Positions 41,201-52,720 are shown, numbered from the stretch's first letter. The stretch is DNA of 64,000 bases from Maea johnstoni (GCA_963942565.1 OZ012688.1:20358599-20422598); one strand, 5' to 3'. The notes: generated by a model not told the origin, from the sequence alone. Numbers and translations are program-made.

Positions 41201-42474
41201 TAGGCCATACGGGTCTTTCTTCTAATATAGTTCCAAACGACCTTGTTTAAGTCATTGTTCATATTTCACTTCATGTTGCTCCATTACTTTTGTAAGAAAA
41301 CGTTGCATAGTTATAGAGGCGACATTAGAGTTGCATTCCATAATGAACCTTAGTTTATGCTTTATTTCAAAATAAAAACAGGTTGATGAAAATGCTCAAA
41401 GGTTTGATGTGTTCCTATGTTGTATGTTTCTATGACGTCATAGATGGCGCTCGACCAATCATGTTTAGTCCTTGTCACACCCCTATACCTTGACAACCAG
41501 TGAAACGTATTGCATCATTAATTCGGAACTTGTCACAATCCATCGGAAGAATAAGAACTGGAAGCTACTGCACATCTGTAGCACATCTCTGCTCAAATCT
41601 CTGGGGCTGATTATATACGGATTATATACGGGTCTTTCTTGTAAAACGGTCCCAAACGATATTGTTTAAGCCATTGTTGATATTTTAGTTCATGTTGCAC
41701 CATTCCTTTTTAAAGAAAATGTTGCACGTTTGAAGAGTCGACATTAAAGTTACATTTCATAATGTACATTTCATTATGCTTTCTTTAACCCTTATGCTGC
41801 TGGTGGCTAATTGCACCAATACAAAGTGATGCAAAAAACCTGAAAAATCACTGAAACCCTGGCAAATGGGTACTCATCTGAGAGTACTCAGCGAGAGCTT
41901 TCAAATGAATACCAACATGACAGGGTTTAGATGGTTTTCAAAGATTTTTGCATTTTTGTGCATTGGGCGAATGTAACGTCAGCATTGGAAGGGTTAAATA
42001 AAGACATGATAATTGAGATGCTCCATAAAAAATGACAGATTCCCTATGTTAAAACAGGTTAAAGAAAAACATTGCGGTTTTTCTTTTGCCGTCATGACAT
42101 AGGTTTAAATGTAATTTACGCAAGACGATGTCTGTGAAACATGTGACACACAACCAACTACGTACCCTGTATGTGGTCGCCAATTTGGCACTTTTCCGCT
42201 TTTCTAGCGCTAATTGAAAAAAAGTGTAAAGCAGCTGTTCTGACTCAAAGGTTTGATGTGTTGCTATGCTGTATGTCACTATGACGTCATAGATGGCGCT
42301 CGACCAATCACAATCAGGCGTAGTCACATCCCTATACCTGGACAACCAGGGAAACGTATTTCATCCCTAATTCGGAACTTGTAACAATCCATCGTAGGAA
42401 GATGAAATGGAAGCTACTGCACATCTGTAGCACATCTCTGTTCAAATCTTTGGGGCTGATAGGTCATACGGGTC
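32293..42474. repeat. Higher-order block 4: ~3.77 kb trimer, to the array edge
   Basis: Markers recur every third unit: GTACCGTGTATG near 34633 and 38402, CCATAATAGACC near 36320 and 40080, GTGTTCCTATG near 37650 and 41410. Unit lengths are 1247-1264 bp, all with the MITE. It resembles block 1 in period but carries different markers, so the trimer seems to have formed separately. Confidence 0.8.
42246..42474 (+). repeat. Last, truncated half-unit A at the array edge
   Basis: The final A half begins normally but stops at CATACGGGTC (42474), where other copies continue TTTCTTCTAATATAG. Its last 120 bases carry more private changes than any other A half (CATCCCTAATTC, CAATCCATCGTAGG, TTTGGGGCTGATAGGTC). 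A divergent, truncated edge monomer is usual where homogenisation of a satellite fades. Confidence 0.85.
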
Positions 42475-42536
42475 ATGAGTGTTATATGGAACACATCAGG
42501 GAATCAAATCAATCACTTTTGGATCGAATATGAAGA

Positions 42537-42786
42537 CCGACTTTCCTGCAAAATTCATGACAATGGTATAACGAACAATTAAATGGAGAATATTCTTTAT
42601 TCAATGTATTAGAATAAATGGAAAACATACGCATAGTACCTCTGTCTGAATATATTGACCGACTTGTTCACCTGACAGGCTCATGACTATGATGTAACGA
42701 ACAAATGAATTAATAAATACCTTATATTCAATATATCTAAATAAGTGGAAAACATACGTATAGCTAGTTTTACTTCTGGAATATAG
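42537..42786 (+). repeat. Diverged tandem duplication just outside the array
   Basis: Two copies of about 122-128 bp (42537-42658 and 42659-42786) share CCGACTT, ATTCATGAC/GCTCATGAC, TAACGAACAA and GGAAAACATACG, with many differences between them. Neither resembles the satellite unit. The rest of 42475-43054 holds no other feature I can recognise. Confidence 0.6.
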
Positions 42787-43054
42787 AAGAGTGAGAGTAT
42801 TTGAGTAACTACAGGAACCAAACGACATTCTTATCGAGCATATCAGTTTACATTCAGTTACGTTTAAGGGTCAGCACAAGTATAAACCCTAATCTGTCAA
42901 GTATCAACACGATTGAACTATTATAAACTATCCTATGAGCTCTTTTAAACATTTAACATCAGCAAATGTTGACTAATATGACAGATTGGTCATGATCGGA
43001 TGAACCATGGACTAGGTTGAACATTTTTACAACTAGTGGGCAATATAACTTGTA

Positions 43055-43234
43055 ATACAGGTCACTTGGATATGACGGACTCAATGGGACCAGGGAAATT
43101 GGTCCGACATTTGCAAAATCCGTCATATACATATGACGAATACTTGATATGCATCGGACTGGGACCAAGCATATCATCCGTCATATGCAAAAATCCGTCT
43201 TACATTGGTCCGTCATATCCAAGTTCACCTGTAT
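43055..43234. mobile_element. 180 bp terminal-inverted-repeat MITE (family unassigned)
   Basis: The left end ATACAGGTCACTTGGATATG and the right end CATATCCAAGTTCACCTGTAT are near-perfect inverted repeats of about 25 bp. The inside is built from short, partly inverted ATGACGGA / TCCGTCAT motifs, so the whole could fold on itself. Flanks show TA or TAA but no secure target duplication. No coding capacity. Confidence 0.75.
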
Positions 43235-43340
43235 AAGTAATACTGTGACAAATTTTCGTCGAGTGGCTCCAGCACAGCCAGCAAAAAACAACAGAAAAAC
43301 GGTCTACTTAAACAATAATGAAACAATAATACCCAATCAT

Positions 43341-43537
43341 TACGATGGTGCAAGTGTGAACGGCAGAAAAAAAAATTCTGCTGTTTTTGGAAAAACGTTG
43401 GAGAAAAAAAAATTCTGCTGTTTTTGGAAAAACGTTCGAGAAAAAAAATTAAATTTTTTTTCTGCTGTTTTTGGTAAAAAAAACGGTGGAGAAAAAAAAT
43501 GAATTTTTTTTCTGCCGTTCACACTTGCACCATCGTA
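43341..43537. mobile_element. MITE with CGATGGTGCAAGTG termini, copy 1
   Basis: It is bounded by TACGATGGTGCAAGTGTGAA at the left and its exact reverse complement at the right, each followed inward by a CGGCAG and poly-A (or poly-T) tract. Inside, a segment of about 40 bp (TTCTGCTGTTTTTGGAAAAA core) is repeated twice and a third time partly. The TA at each end may be the target duplication, as in Tc1/mariner elements, or part of the repeat. A second, shorter copy lies at 50676-50802. Confidence 0.8.
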
Positions 43538-43849
43538 AATCATCAAATGTCAGCAAAATATAAAGATGAAGGTACTATTCTAAAGTTCAATATAAGAAAT
43601 ATAGAATGATTTTTATCCCAATTGCTTTTGAAGTGCACAGGTGTGATAAGGTAGAGCATAACATTTCAAATGAGAAATTATTTGGGTTCAGTCAGTTCGA
43701 GTCCACGTTCCAGAACATATTCATGAATGTGCATTCATGTCTTAGAGTGCAGTCTGTAAAGAAATGGCTCAACCCGTTTGCATAGGGTGTGCACACACGG
43801 TCGGACAACTTTGAAAACAATGATCAATTAGAGTGATACCTAAGATATT

Positions 43850-44027
43850 AAGAAAACAATGCAAAAACGCTGAAAATGACTGAAACCCTGGCACAAGGGT
43901 ACTCATCTGACAGTACTCAGTAGGAGCTAGCCAATGAATACCAACATGGCAGGGTTCAGATGGTTTTCAAAAATCTTCCCATCCTCGTGCTTTGGACGAT
44001 TATTAGGTAGCCTCAGCATTGGAAGGG
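43850..44027 (+). mobile_element. TTAA MITE family 1, decayed copy beside the protease gene
   Basis: It matches the satellite MITE from GCAAAAACGCTGAAAA onward (shared core CTGAAACCCTGGC, GGTACTCATCTGA, AATGAATACCAACATG, TGGTTTTCAAA) and ends GCATTGGAAGGG followed by TTAA at 44028-44031. The left 40 bp no longer resemble the family. It has the same orientation as the array copies and lies just past the 3' end of the protease transcript. Confidence 0.8.
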
Positions 44028-44065
44028 TTAAAAGCAATTTTCATCAAAATACATCTCAAGAAAAC

Positions 44066-44071
44066 TTTATT
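44066..44071 (-). terminator. Polyadenylation signal of the M4 protease gene
   Basis: On the minus strand AATAAA occurs about 120 bases after the stop codon, followed by a T/G-rich stretch (GATGTATTTTGATG). It is the first canonical signal after the stop. The 3' UTR would be about 140-150 bases. Confidence 0.6.
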
Positions 44072-44192
44072 AATTGCTTTATCTCCTGTGCGTCAGATCA
44101 TGTATGCACCCCATGTTTATAGGTTTTGTAAGGTGTAAAACGGTAACACCATTCTGATTTCATAACCATTAAGATAAAAGTAGCGTCCCATA

Positions 44193-46162
44193 TCAACTTT
44201 TCATGTTGTAGTAGACCTTCAAGGTTACTGATCTGATATTGTTAGCGGCCTTGACCATGATGTCATATTTTCCAGGCTTTGGAGAAGTGAAGACGATTTT
44301 CTCTCTGGATGTTGATCCCTTGGACGAATACCAACGACTCGACCCCCCGTTGTTCTCGCGAGCATACAGGTCTGCGTCACCGCTGCCCCCTAGTGTCTCG
44401 ATGTGGAAGTTACAGGCGTTGGCGGGGATGTAGAAAAACCAGGTTTTGGATCTGTTCCGCAGCATGGAAGAAATGGTCGTACTCGTTCCAATTCTTGTTC
44501 CGGTGATGTCACAGCGGCCCGGCTGGGGAGGTTGCCGGGTAGGTGGGGTAGGCCCACGGGTAGCAGGGGTGCCTGGCCGTTGGGTTGGGGGTTGCGGGGT
44601 GGGCGGGGAGGGTGGAGTACAGGGTGTGTTGCAGCGGCCGTTGCAGCAAACACCGACACTCTGAAAGGCGCTCTGGACATCGCACTTGTTGTAGCCAAGA
44701 TCAGAAGCAGCAGACATCGCACCGCATACACCAGAGTTGAAATCCGAGTTTGGTCTCCAATACATCTTGTTGGCTTTGATCATTACCCCAAAAGCCTTGC
44801 GGATGCCCCACCCTGGTTTAGAGGAGAGCAAATAAAATGCCTTGTTATATACACCACTACTGTAATGAACGTCCATGCCATTGCGATAATCTCGAGCGTG
44901 GCCGATAGAGCGTCGGTCTAATGGTGGATTGTTCATATAACGCATGGAACCTGAACCCTTGATAATATCATAGCCTATTTTCCAGTCGTTACTACCGCGG
45001 AGGAACGCCTCCACCGCTTCCCCGCTCATGTCCGAGAAGGCTTCATTCATGCCTCCTGATTGGGCCCTGTAGATCAGTCCGGAAGTCCGCTGGGTGTAGC
45101 CGTGAGAGACCTCGTGACCGACGACGTCCAATGAAACGAGGGGAAATAAACGTGAAGCGCCATCGCCAAATGTCATCTGTCTTCCATCCCAGAATGCATT
45201 CTGGTAGTTCCTGAGATAGTGAACTCGCATGACGAGTTGGCCGATGCTTCTTTGGATGGTGTCGTCATTGTACCATTTCTTGTACATATCATAGACCCCC
45301 TTTGCAAAATGCAGGGCATCGCTGGCGGGAGAGTAAGCGCCATTTACAGCATCACGCGCACCCTCATTGCATGGCACACCATAGGCATCTCGAATACTGG
45401 AGCTCCGACCTTGGTTTCTAAGGTGAATGACCTTGACAAATGAATTTTGCAAGTAACACGTGTTGCCCCTCTTATCCACGTCCAATTTTGGATATTTGCC
45501 ACCATATTCATACTTTCCAACCTTAGTGTTCCCCCCAACACTCGACATCTTGTAGGCGATATCATTCAAGCCCTGCCAAGTGTCCAGAACGGCGCCTGTC
45601 TTTGCGTCAATGACGTAAAACGGACGTGACGTGCCGTTTTCGTTTTCTGCAATGTAGGACAAGACGTAGGCAAGGTGACCGCGGCCATCTTTCTCAACGA
45701 TGTTCAGGGTTGCATCTTCTTGGCGAAACTGTACATCCCCTGGATCATCTCCCTCTTGTGTTACAGCGATTTCCATTGCTTGATTTTTTGAAATTTGTGC
45801 GTCTGACGTAGGAACATCTGTAGCAACACCCTCTACTATTTCACCATCCGCGAAATGAGTGTAGCCAAACGCGTTTTGTTCCAGAACAACAGTCCTACCA
45901 AATATTGGCACTCCTTTGTAGGTTTCTTGGTATTTCAATTTCATATTTCCATCGTAGGTCCCTTCCTCCAATACTTCCTCGAAGTCTTCTGGGGCATCCC
46001 GATCAAAGCCAACAATTTCTTTGGCCTGGGGTGCACGACCCCCCATTGTAATTCGCATGACAGGGTCATTGAAGAACATCAGACGATCTGCAACACGTTC
46101 CTCTAAAGCTTGGCGAGACACAGTGCGCAGACTCAGCACAGAGTTTCCGGCCAGCAGGCAGA
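44193..46162 (-). CDS. Secreted M4 (thermolysin/vibriolysin-type) zinc metalloprotease, main exon
   Basis: This exon encodes residues 9-663 of a predicted 663-residue secreted endopeptidase; exon 1 is at 52721-52742. Order of parts: signal peptide; an FTP/PepSY-like propeptide (about residues 35-205); the M4 catalytic domain (about 210-515); a Pro/Thr-rich linker (about 520-555); and a PPC domain (about 565-660). Zinc and catalytic motifs are intact: HEVSH at 357-361 (two zinc histidines and the catalytic Glu), the third zinc ligand in NEAFSD (Glu 381), substrate-binding NAFWDG (329) and the active-site His in HYSSGV (440). Cysteines flanking the end of the catalytic domain fit the vibriolysin pattern. 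The propeptide should inhibit the enzyme until self-cleavage, as known for the family. The exon has no in-frame ATG before its first stop; it starts at the acceptor TTTCTTTTCAG, in phase 1. Bacterial-type architecture in an animal genome suggests ancient transfer (inference). Confidence 0.93.
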
Positions 46163-46457
46163 CTGAAAAGAAAGCAAAATTTTGATAAAATGAGCATGAA
46201 TCCTATGACATGGTGTAATCGACTCTTTCAGGAAGTAGAATCCAATGTATCGTACCGCTCTGCAATAAACGCCAAATTCGAGTGCTATATAGATTTCGTT
46301 AGTAAAACTCCGTTTAACTATGATACTAAATATTTCATTTTTGATATTCCTCTTCTCAATGGCAGTCCCTCTTTTCATAGAAGCGCCTTTCCTTGAGCCT
46401 TTCCCATTAAAGTGTACCGTCACATTCATATTCACTCACATGAATTGCATTTTATTA

Positions 46458-46594
46458 GTAACGCCCTCTTGGAAAGTGCAATCCGGCCTGATACCCAACC
46501 GAAGTCGTCCAGATCTCACGAGGCGGAGCCGAGTGGGATCTGCATGACTGACGGCGGATAGCAGACCGGATTGCACTTTCCAACAGGGCGTAAC
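46458..46594. mobile_element. 137 bp inverted-repeat MITE within the intron
   Basis: The ends GTAACGCCCTCTTGGAAAG and, reversed, GTTACGCCCTGTTGGAAAG continue into a shared TGCAATCCGG, giving inverted repeats of about 29 bp with few mismatches. The middle contains GAGGCGGAGCCGAGTGGG. It sits inside sequence resembling the minisatellite unit at 46832, which supports insertion. The family is unassigned. Confidence 0.75.
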
Positions 46595-46704
46595 GAATTT
46601 ATCACCTGCTCGTTCATGCTATATTAAGAAAAAATAACAGATACATCGCAAAATATTTTTTGAATAAATTTGGAGGTCAGAACGAAGCTAGTGCCCAAGT
46701 GGTA

Positions 46705-46753
46705 ATATTGAATTCTGCCGTTCGATATTGAATTCTGCAGTTCGATATTGAAT
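46705..46753 (+). repeat. Short tandem repeat, 22 bp unit
   Basis: GATATTGAATTCTGC(C/A)GTTC, slightly varied, repeated about two and a half times. No function can be suggested. Confidence 0.6.
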
Positions 46754-46831
46754 CTACAAAGTGTGAATGGTTCCAGGTCTAACACCTATTGACCAATCAG
46801 CATAGAGAATTACAGCAGAGCAGGTGATAAT

Positions 46832-47028
46832 GGATAATATTCACCGCTATATTCATATTCACTCACTTGAATTGTGCTTTGGATAACATTCACCGTCATA
46901 TTCATTCACAAGAATTGTATTTTGGATAATTATCACCGTGATAATTATATTCACTCACATTAATTGTATTTTGGATGATATTCACCGTCATATTTATATT
47001 TACTCACACGAATTGTATTTTAGATATT
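46832..47028 (+). repeat. AT-rich minisatellite, ~48 bp unit x 4
   Basis: The units start near 46832, 46881, 46924 and 46972 and follow the plan GGATAATATTCACCGTCATA, then ATTCACTCACA, then GAATTGTATTTT, with lengths of 43-50 bp. A similar unit lies at about 46420-46453, directly left of the 46458 MITE. Confidence 0.8.
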
Positions 47029-47691
47029 GCATTGTAAACATATGTTCTGACAGTGTGCGAATATCCTGTCAAAGATGCAATGTCTTGAAAAATCATTTTT
47101 GACCAATCAGTCAATCAATCGATATTCAGTGATGGTAAACTTGACACACTTCATTACATGTACGTCAGGGGTATTTCTCGCTAAAATAAATGTTGATTTG
47201 ATTTCTGTGTGATAATGGCTGGGATTACAAGTCTAAAATACACATGCATTCGCCTTACATGAAACCAATGAATGCCTTTACTTTACTGTAATAGATACTG
47301 ATGTGGTCCATCCTAAATGGCTTTGTTTACGAGGAAATGATCACACGAGATGGTCTGCCAGGCATGCAATCATACGATCAGGAATCACGTGGTCCACTCA
47401 CAACATGTCACCCGGAATGGAAGTCAATAGTTGGCTCACGGTGGCCCAGTTTCACAACAGTTCCTGTGAGGCGCCCACTTGATAATATACAGGCTACAGG
47501 AGTTCAACACTGGGTGTTTGAAATTTTCAAAAAGGAGAAAATGTTAAATCAACGAATGTTCATACATGATTCGTTCGCTTTCTCACTATGAAAAATCTCC
47601 CCGGAAGATTTAAAATTTCAAGCAGGTCTTATAGCTATGTGAAATTTGGTGTTTTGGTTATCGTCTTTTTTCTGCCATCTGATGGTACGTT

Positions 47692-47795
47692 AGGCCAATT
47701 CGTGACTAGCTAACCGTAAAAGGAAATCGGAATACCCGAAAAGCCAGCGCCTAAACCCAAGCTACTGGCAGCTTTATCACATGCCCTGGCAAGGA
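47692..47795 (-). repeat. Dispersed repeat family R, copy 1
   Basis: Reversed, it reads GGGCATGTGATAAAG, CTTGGGTTTAGG, TTTTCGGGTATTCCG, GGTTAGCTAGTCACGAATTGG in that order. The order and motifs match the copies at 50511, 53938 and 60131. No inverted ends or coding sequence are seen; it may be part of a longer SINE or other repeat. Confidence 0.5.
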
Positions 47796-48073
47796 TGCGA
47801 TCCATGGCAGTCGTAAGAGACTTCGAGCAGTAGGTGGCTTATAGTTGTGTGAGCCTCACTGCATTGGCAGCTGTTCCAAACTAATGTCATTGGAGAGTGA
47901 ATTATTTGATTGTTTTCACTAGGATTTGTAAGGTCAATTAGACCTATTAATGGCTGTCAAGTGACCGAGACTAGAAACCTAGGCCTGCAAAGGGGGCGCA
48001 AAGGCCACTTACAGCTTTGAATGTTACCAACAACGAAAATGCGCCATTATTATCATATGCTTGTAATTTTGTT

Positions 48074-48232
48074 AAAGCCGTATTGACTGTTCCCCAGGGC
48101 GTTATGAGCTCGAGGATTTGCGATAGACTTAAAGGCTGTTGGACTGGTCCAAGGGCCAAAGGTAAGCCCACAACCCCTGAAGGTCTATGGCAAATCCTCA
48201 TAATGCCCTGGGGAACAGTCTATAAGGCATTT
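48074..48232. repeat. Foldback element, ~65 bp arms
   Basis: GACTGTTCCCCAGGGCGTTA near the left end is matched by its near-exact reverse complement near the right end. The pairing extends through ATTTGCGATAGACTTAAAGG / CCTGAAGGTCTATGGCAAAT. Only a short centre (TGTTGGACTGGTCC..) separates the arms, so the strand could form a long hairpin. It resembles a foldback MITE; no clear target duplication. Confidence 0.7.
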
Positions 48233-49268
48233 ATTATTGCTCCGAAAAGAAAACAGACTTCTTGATTTTAAATGATCATTTATTTCAATAAACAACATTA
48301 TAACTGGGCATTAACGACTGAACAGGCCTTGGGCAATGTGAACTGAGATTTTAGAAAGCATCATGAACATATAACATATGGCAAATCTGCTTAGCTGCAG
48401 CCACCTATCGGTTACCTCATTAACTAGCGTGCCCCGGGCATTATGAGTAAATAACACGTAGTCACTTGTTACAAATAGAGCATTCTGATTGGAGAAGATA
48501 GCTGAAGCAATAATAACTCATAATGTCACTTCCTCTACAGTTTACCATTTGCCCTTGGTCCTTAGGCATTGAGAATAGTCCTGAATCCTTCACTCAGTCA
48601 ATCACCCTTGAGGAATCAAAGATGGCCTCCAACATGGCCGCCAAATCAAGAAATGACTACATCTCACTTGATTTTGGTCTAGGAAAGAAAATCTTTCATC
48701 TTTTGATGGGTTTTATGGGACAATGAGTTTATTGGTGCTGGTAGAAGTTATTTTCAATAACTAGGTCATAGGGTATTCCAACATGCCGGCCATTAGGTGG
48801 CCGCCAATTTTAGAAGTATATTATGATTTGGCGGCCATGTTAAGAGCTATCTTGAATTTCTTAAATTCCTCAGGGGTGACAGAGTAGCACCCGATGGTTT
48901 ATGATCTAGACCCTTTCCAGAGTCAGAATCCAATGAAAACAACTATGCACCAAATTGTGCACACCTGGTGGCGATTTCTCCAGACTAAAAGTAAACGGCG
49001 TTCACTTGGTGCACACGTAGCACGGTGATTGGACAAATTCCTTGAAGCAATGATAACGGATATTAGATGTAATTAATACCAATTAAATGTTTCAGCCGGA
49101 GACAAACAGAAACTTTACTAGGAACAGCAGTGGCCAGGAACTGGGGCCTCTACAGGAATACGGGTCAATGACGCATCATAATGGCTGATATACGCCATCT
49201 GATAATTGGACAGGGAAATGTATTATGATAATCGTTTATGAAGAATCATTTATCGGAATGTGTTGAAC

Positions 49269-49759
<491 letters not shown>

Positions 49760-50206
49760 GTTAACGCTATGCACTTAATAAACATATTGATATACAGTTG
49801 TATTTGCACCAAAGCCAATCGGTTCTTACTAATTATGCCGAAAGGGACGTAATGGGAGGGTTAATGATAATTCGTACACATCCGAGATAAATAGCGATAT
49901 CATGATTAAATTACAGCTCAATTCATATCATGCCAATTACTATTCTGTTGCACGCGATATGCATTAGTACATCCTAGTTGTTTTATATATAGATGCTATT
50001 CCATCAGGAACTGGAAAGTGTTGCTACATGAGCGTTACGAATAACTAAGCTAATCAGGCAGTACCTTTCACAAATTAAGTCACATGTTTATGTCTGTTAT
50101 ATGTTATTATAGCGCACTGCTATGAAAATACCTAGGCTTGGAAAACACACTATGTACAGTGAGAAGCTGTTTCTGTGGCTTTAAAGTGGTCCCTGTTCAT
50201 AGCAGG

Positions 50207-50256
50207 GAGCCGGGACCAAATCCAGAATGAGGCTCGAGAGCCGGGACCAAATCCAG
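50207..50256 (+). repeat. Local duplication, 19 bp motif twice
   Basis: GAGCCGGGACCAAATCCAG occurs at 50207-50225 and again at 50238-50256, separated by 12 bases. No further copies seen nearby. Confidence 0.6.
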
Positions 50257-50332
50257 GCTCAGCAACCACTAGCAAACATGATTTTTGTGTCATTTTCACA
50301 GAGTTGTTTGAATTTTTTATCACTCAAACTCG

Positions 50333-50505
50333 CTATAATAGCCATTAAGACCCGCCACTGAGCATTGGTGCAGATTTATAGCCTCGCCGTGGGTGTTTGT
50401 TGCAAGGCTTCGGCCTTGGCGGCCTCAGCTTTTGCAACAAACACCTACGGCTCGGCTATAAATCTGCACCAAGGCTCAGCGGAGGATCTTTATCCCTATA
50501 ATAAT
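50333..50505. repeat. Foldback element with ~75 bp arms
   Basis: The left arm runs from CTATAATAGCC through TTGGTGCAGATTTATAGCC to GGGTGTTTGTTGCAA. The right arm is its imperfect reverse complement, from TTGCAACAAACACC to CCCTATAATAAT. The 25-base centre GGCTTCGGCCTTGGCGGCC.. is itself GC-rich and palindromic. Probably a MITE; transcribed within the protease intron it would give a stable hairpin RNA. Confidence 0.75.
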
Positions 50506-50510
50506 GTTAG

Positions 50511-50610
50511 ACGGCGGTTTTTGCCTGGTACACCGGTTTCCACTACCACTCACAAATGGCTGGTCACGAGTCAGTCACATTTTTTTGTAAGAAAAAGTGA
50601 CGATACTTGA
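50511..50610 (+). repeat. Dispersed repeat family R, copy 2 (partial)
   Basis: Contains GCCTGGTACACCGGTTTCC and AATGGCTGGTCACGAGTCAG, matching the right-hand half of the copy at 53938. It abuts the foldback element on its left. Confidence 0.45.
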
Positions 50611-50675
50611 CATTTCAAATTCCTAATTAATGTTTTACGTGATCTTACTTTATATATGTTTGATGAAAGTAAAAC

Positions 50676-50802
50676 TACGATGGTGCAAGTGTGAACGGCA
50701 GAAAAAAAAATTCTCCAACATTTTTTCTGCTGTTTTGGAGAAAAAACGGTGGAGAAAAAAAATTTGAATTTTTTTTCTGCCGTTCACACTTGCACCATCG
50801 TA
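50676..50802. mobile_element. MITE with CGATGGTGCAAGTG termini, copy 2
   Basis: Same perfect inverted ends as the element at 43341 (TACGATGGTGCAAGTGTGAA and its complement), but 127 bp long because the inner 40 bp repeat is present about once. The two copies share ends and differ inside, as expected for a MITE family with internal repeat-number change. Confidence 0.8.
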
Positions 50803-51106
50803 TAAAACTTCCAAAAAAACAACAAATTTAATTATACAAAAACATTTTAATTATAGCGCATTGCCATTTGGTGGCATTATTAAACCACACAATGCCATGT
50901 CTTCATTAATTAAAGTAATTATGTATACGAATAAACTTTGAAATATCAACAACCATTAAGACCTTACCAACCAGCTAATTTGGAAGTGCAATGTATCTTT
51001 CCATCTTTAGCATGCGATCCTCGGCTTTCAGACATAATCCTCCCTTGCCATATCTTAATCTCTATACCATGCAAAGTTAGACTGGAGTTAAGCATGTGTT
51101 AATTCC

Positions 51107-51374
<268 letters not shown>

Positions 51375-51878
51375 TAAGACAGGATACTTATTTAAATCTA
51401 TTCATTTGCGTTTGTTTTATAATGCACTATTCCAAAACAAAATCTTGTAAAAAAGATATAGCTCAGATCTGGCAGAGTTAAGATATATTACAACCTTAAT
51501 ATCATTCATATGAATGTTAAAGTAATTTAAGTTGGTTAAAGAATTTAGGAAAATTCGTATCCATTGAAATAAATAAGATAAGACATGGAATCGTTTAACT
51601 TAATAACCATTTTGTTATAATTCGTTAACGAGAAGGATATTCAGGGTTCCCGACGTGGGGAATTGAGGTCTGTATGCGCCATTGAGTGATTTAAAGAGTT
51701 TCCTCTTCATTTGATCCTGGAAATTATTCATTTATTTGTTTATCAACTACTTGTTTGTCGATCTTGAGCAGTTGCTTCGATTTACCCCTTTTGGTTGCAT
51801 TTAACCCAGTATAAATATAGATAAATCTATACATTAAACCATTCAAATATGGAGTGTACACTATATGAATGGGTTTAA

Positions 51879-52101
51879 CCCATTAACACTCAAGAGTTTC
51901 TGTAGAAGATACCGTCTGCTTCTCTCATACTTTAGAAAATAACTTTTGAATAAAGCGAAAGTTCACAAATTATTTGAAAGAGAGTTGTTGTTCGGCTTCT
52001 GATAAACATTTCTCCTTCAAATCTTTTCAATAAAATGCATTTGTAGGTATAATGTATCCAAAATTGTCAGGCCTCTTTTGGCTGCTCTGAGTGTTAATGG
52101 G
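51879..52101. mobile_element. TTAA MITE family 2, intact-ended copy
   Basis: 223 bp flanked by TTAA at 51875-51878 and 52102-52105. The inverted ends CCCATTAACACTCA match perfectly, and with the TTAA the palindromic termini reach TTTAACCCATTAACACTCA. Terminal CCC and TTAA again point to piggyBac. The inside differs from family 1. Relatives with decayed left ends lie at about 53580-53776 and 60550-60806. Confidence 0.85.
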
Positions 52102-52720
52102 TTAAACTATGAACACTTTAAAAAAAGGCAAAACCGAAAAGCATACTCATCACTGTGCCGAACAGAACATACATTTTCGAAATTAAGAAATTGCGAAATT
52201 GCTTCAAGGACTCTCAGTTGAACAAGTGGTTATTGTTTCAATACAATGAAATATTTATTTCATGATCCAAAAAAAAAGAATTCCTGGTAAGCACATTACT
52301 TACTGGCAAATGCTTTCTTTGTATTGACACATGGCATATTCTATGAGTGCAATTTTTAAACTTTTCATGCAAATATTTCACACGTTTTGTTATTACCAAT
52401 CCAATTCACATCGGTAACGTACTCACAAACTGCGCACACAAAATATTCCGATAACAATACATGTACAATGTTCTGATAGGCATTTAACTAAGGTTAAATG
52501 ATCCTTTGAAACTGTATTTAAAGAGTTAAAGTCCAAAGTTGTCACACTCAGTGCACCCTCCAAAAGGTAATGGGTTTATAAGGTGCTACTGTTCCAGAGG
52601 CTTAACTTTCCATCGCACTGAACGGCTTTGTTGGGTTGGGGCAGCCTCGACTATCCCTATCCCTATATGTACTGCCCCACAAATGGAAATTATATTACTT
52701 ATGACTATTCATTTACTTAC

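Larger units (their letters stand above)
1..42474. repeat. Giant tandem satellite array, ~1.25 kb unit, 35 anchor copies
   Basis: About 42.5 kb of head-to-tail repeats with no interruption; the left edge lies outside the window. Taking one fixed point in the spacer (at 919, 2165, 3422, 4668, 5926 and so on to 42345), 35 copies occur at intervals of about 1038/1045, 1154, 1246, 1257/1258 or 1264 bp. Copies are nearly identical by eye, differing at scattered single bases and a few shared indels. Each unit is half A, half B, then a spacer; A and B are clearly homologous but diverged, so an old dimer was amplified later. The length classes come from presence or absence of a 208-209 bp MITE, an 11 bp duplication in half B, a 92 bp deletion in half B, and a 6 bp duplication in the spacer. 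No long ORF, rRNA, histone or tRNA gene lies in the unit. Confidence 0.97.

Noticed and set aside
1-42474. rDNA, histone, 5S or other coding tandem array; CRISPR array
   Set aside because: The unit has no rRNA-like conserved stretch, histone-like frame or RNA polymerase III boxes. Repeats are direct, over 1 kb and without short spacers, so not CRISPR.
44390-44921. Long frames overlapping the protease gene on both strands (113 and 172 codons)
   Set aside because: They are shadows of the GC-rich Pro/Thr linker and PPC region of the M4 gene.
44193-46139. The protease as an intronless gene starting at 46139
   Set aside because: The codon there is GTG, not ATG; no in-frame ATG precedes it before a stop, and a splice acceptor lies 24 bases upstream. 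The two-exon model explains all of this.
47301-47591. 96-codon plus-strand frame as a gene
   Set aside because: No recognisable domain, no supporting splice or promoter context, and it lies in a repeat-rich intron of the opposite strand.
48615-48845. Inverted pair around AACATGGCCGCCAAAT
   Set aside because: Only about 17 bases match over a 180-base gap, with no clear boundaries; too weak to call an element.
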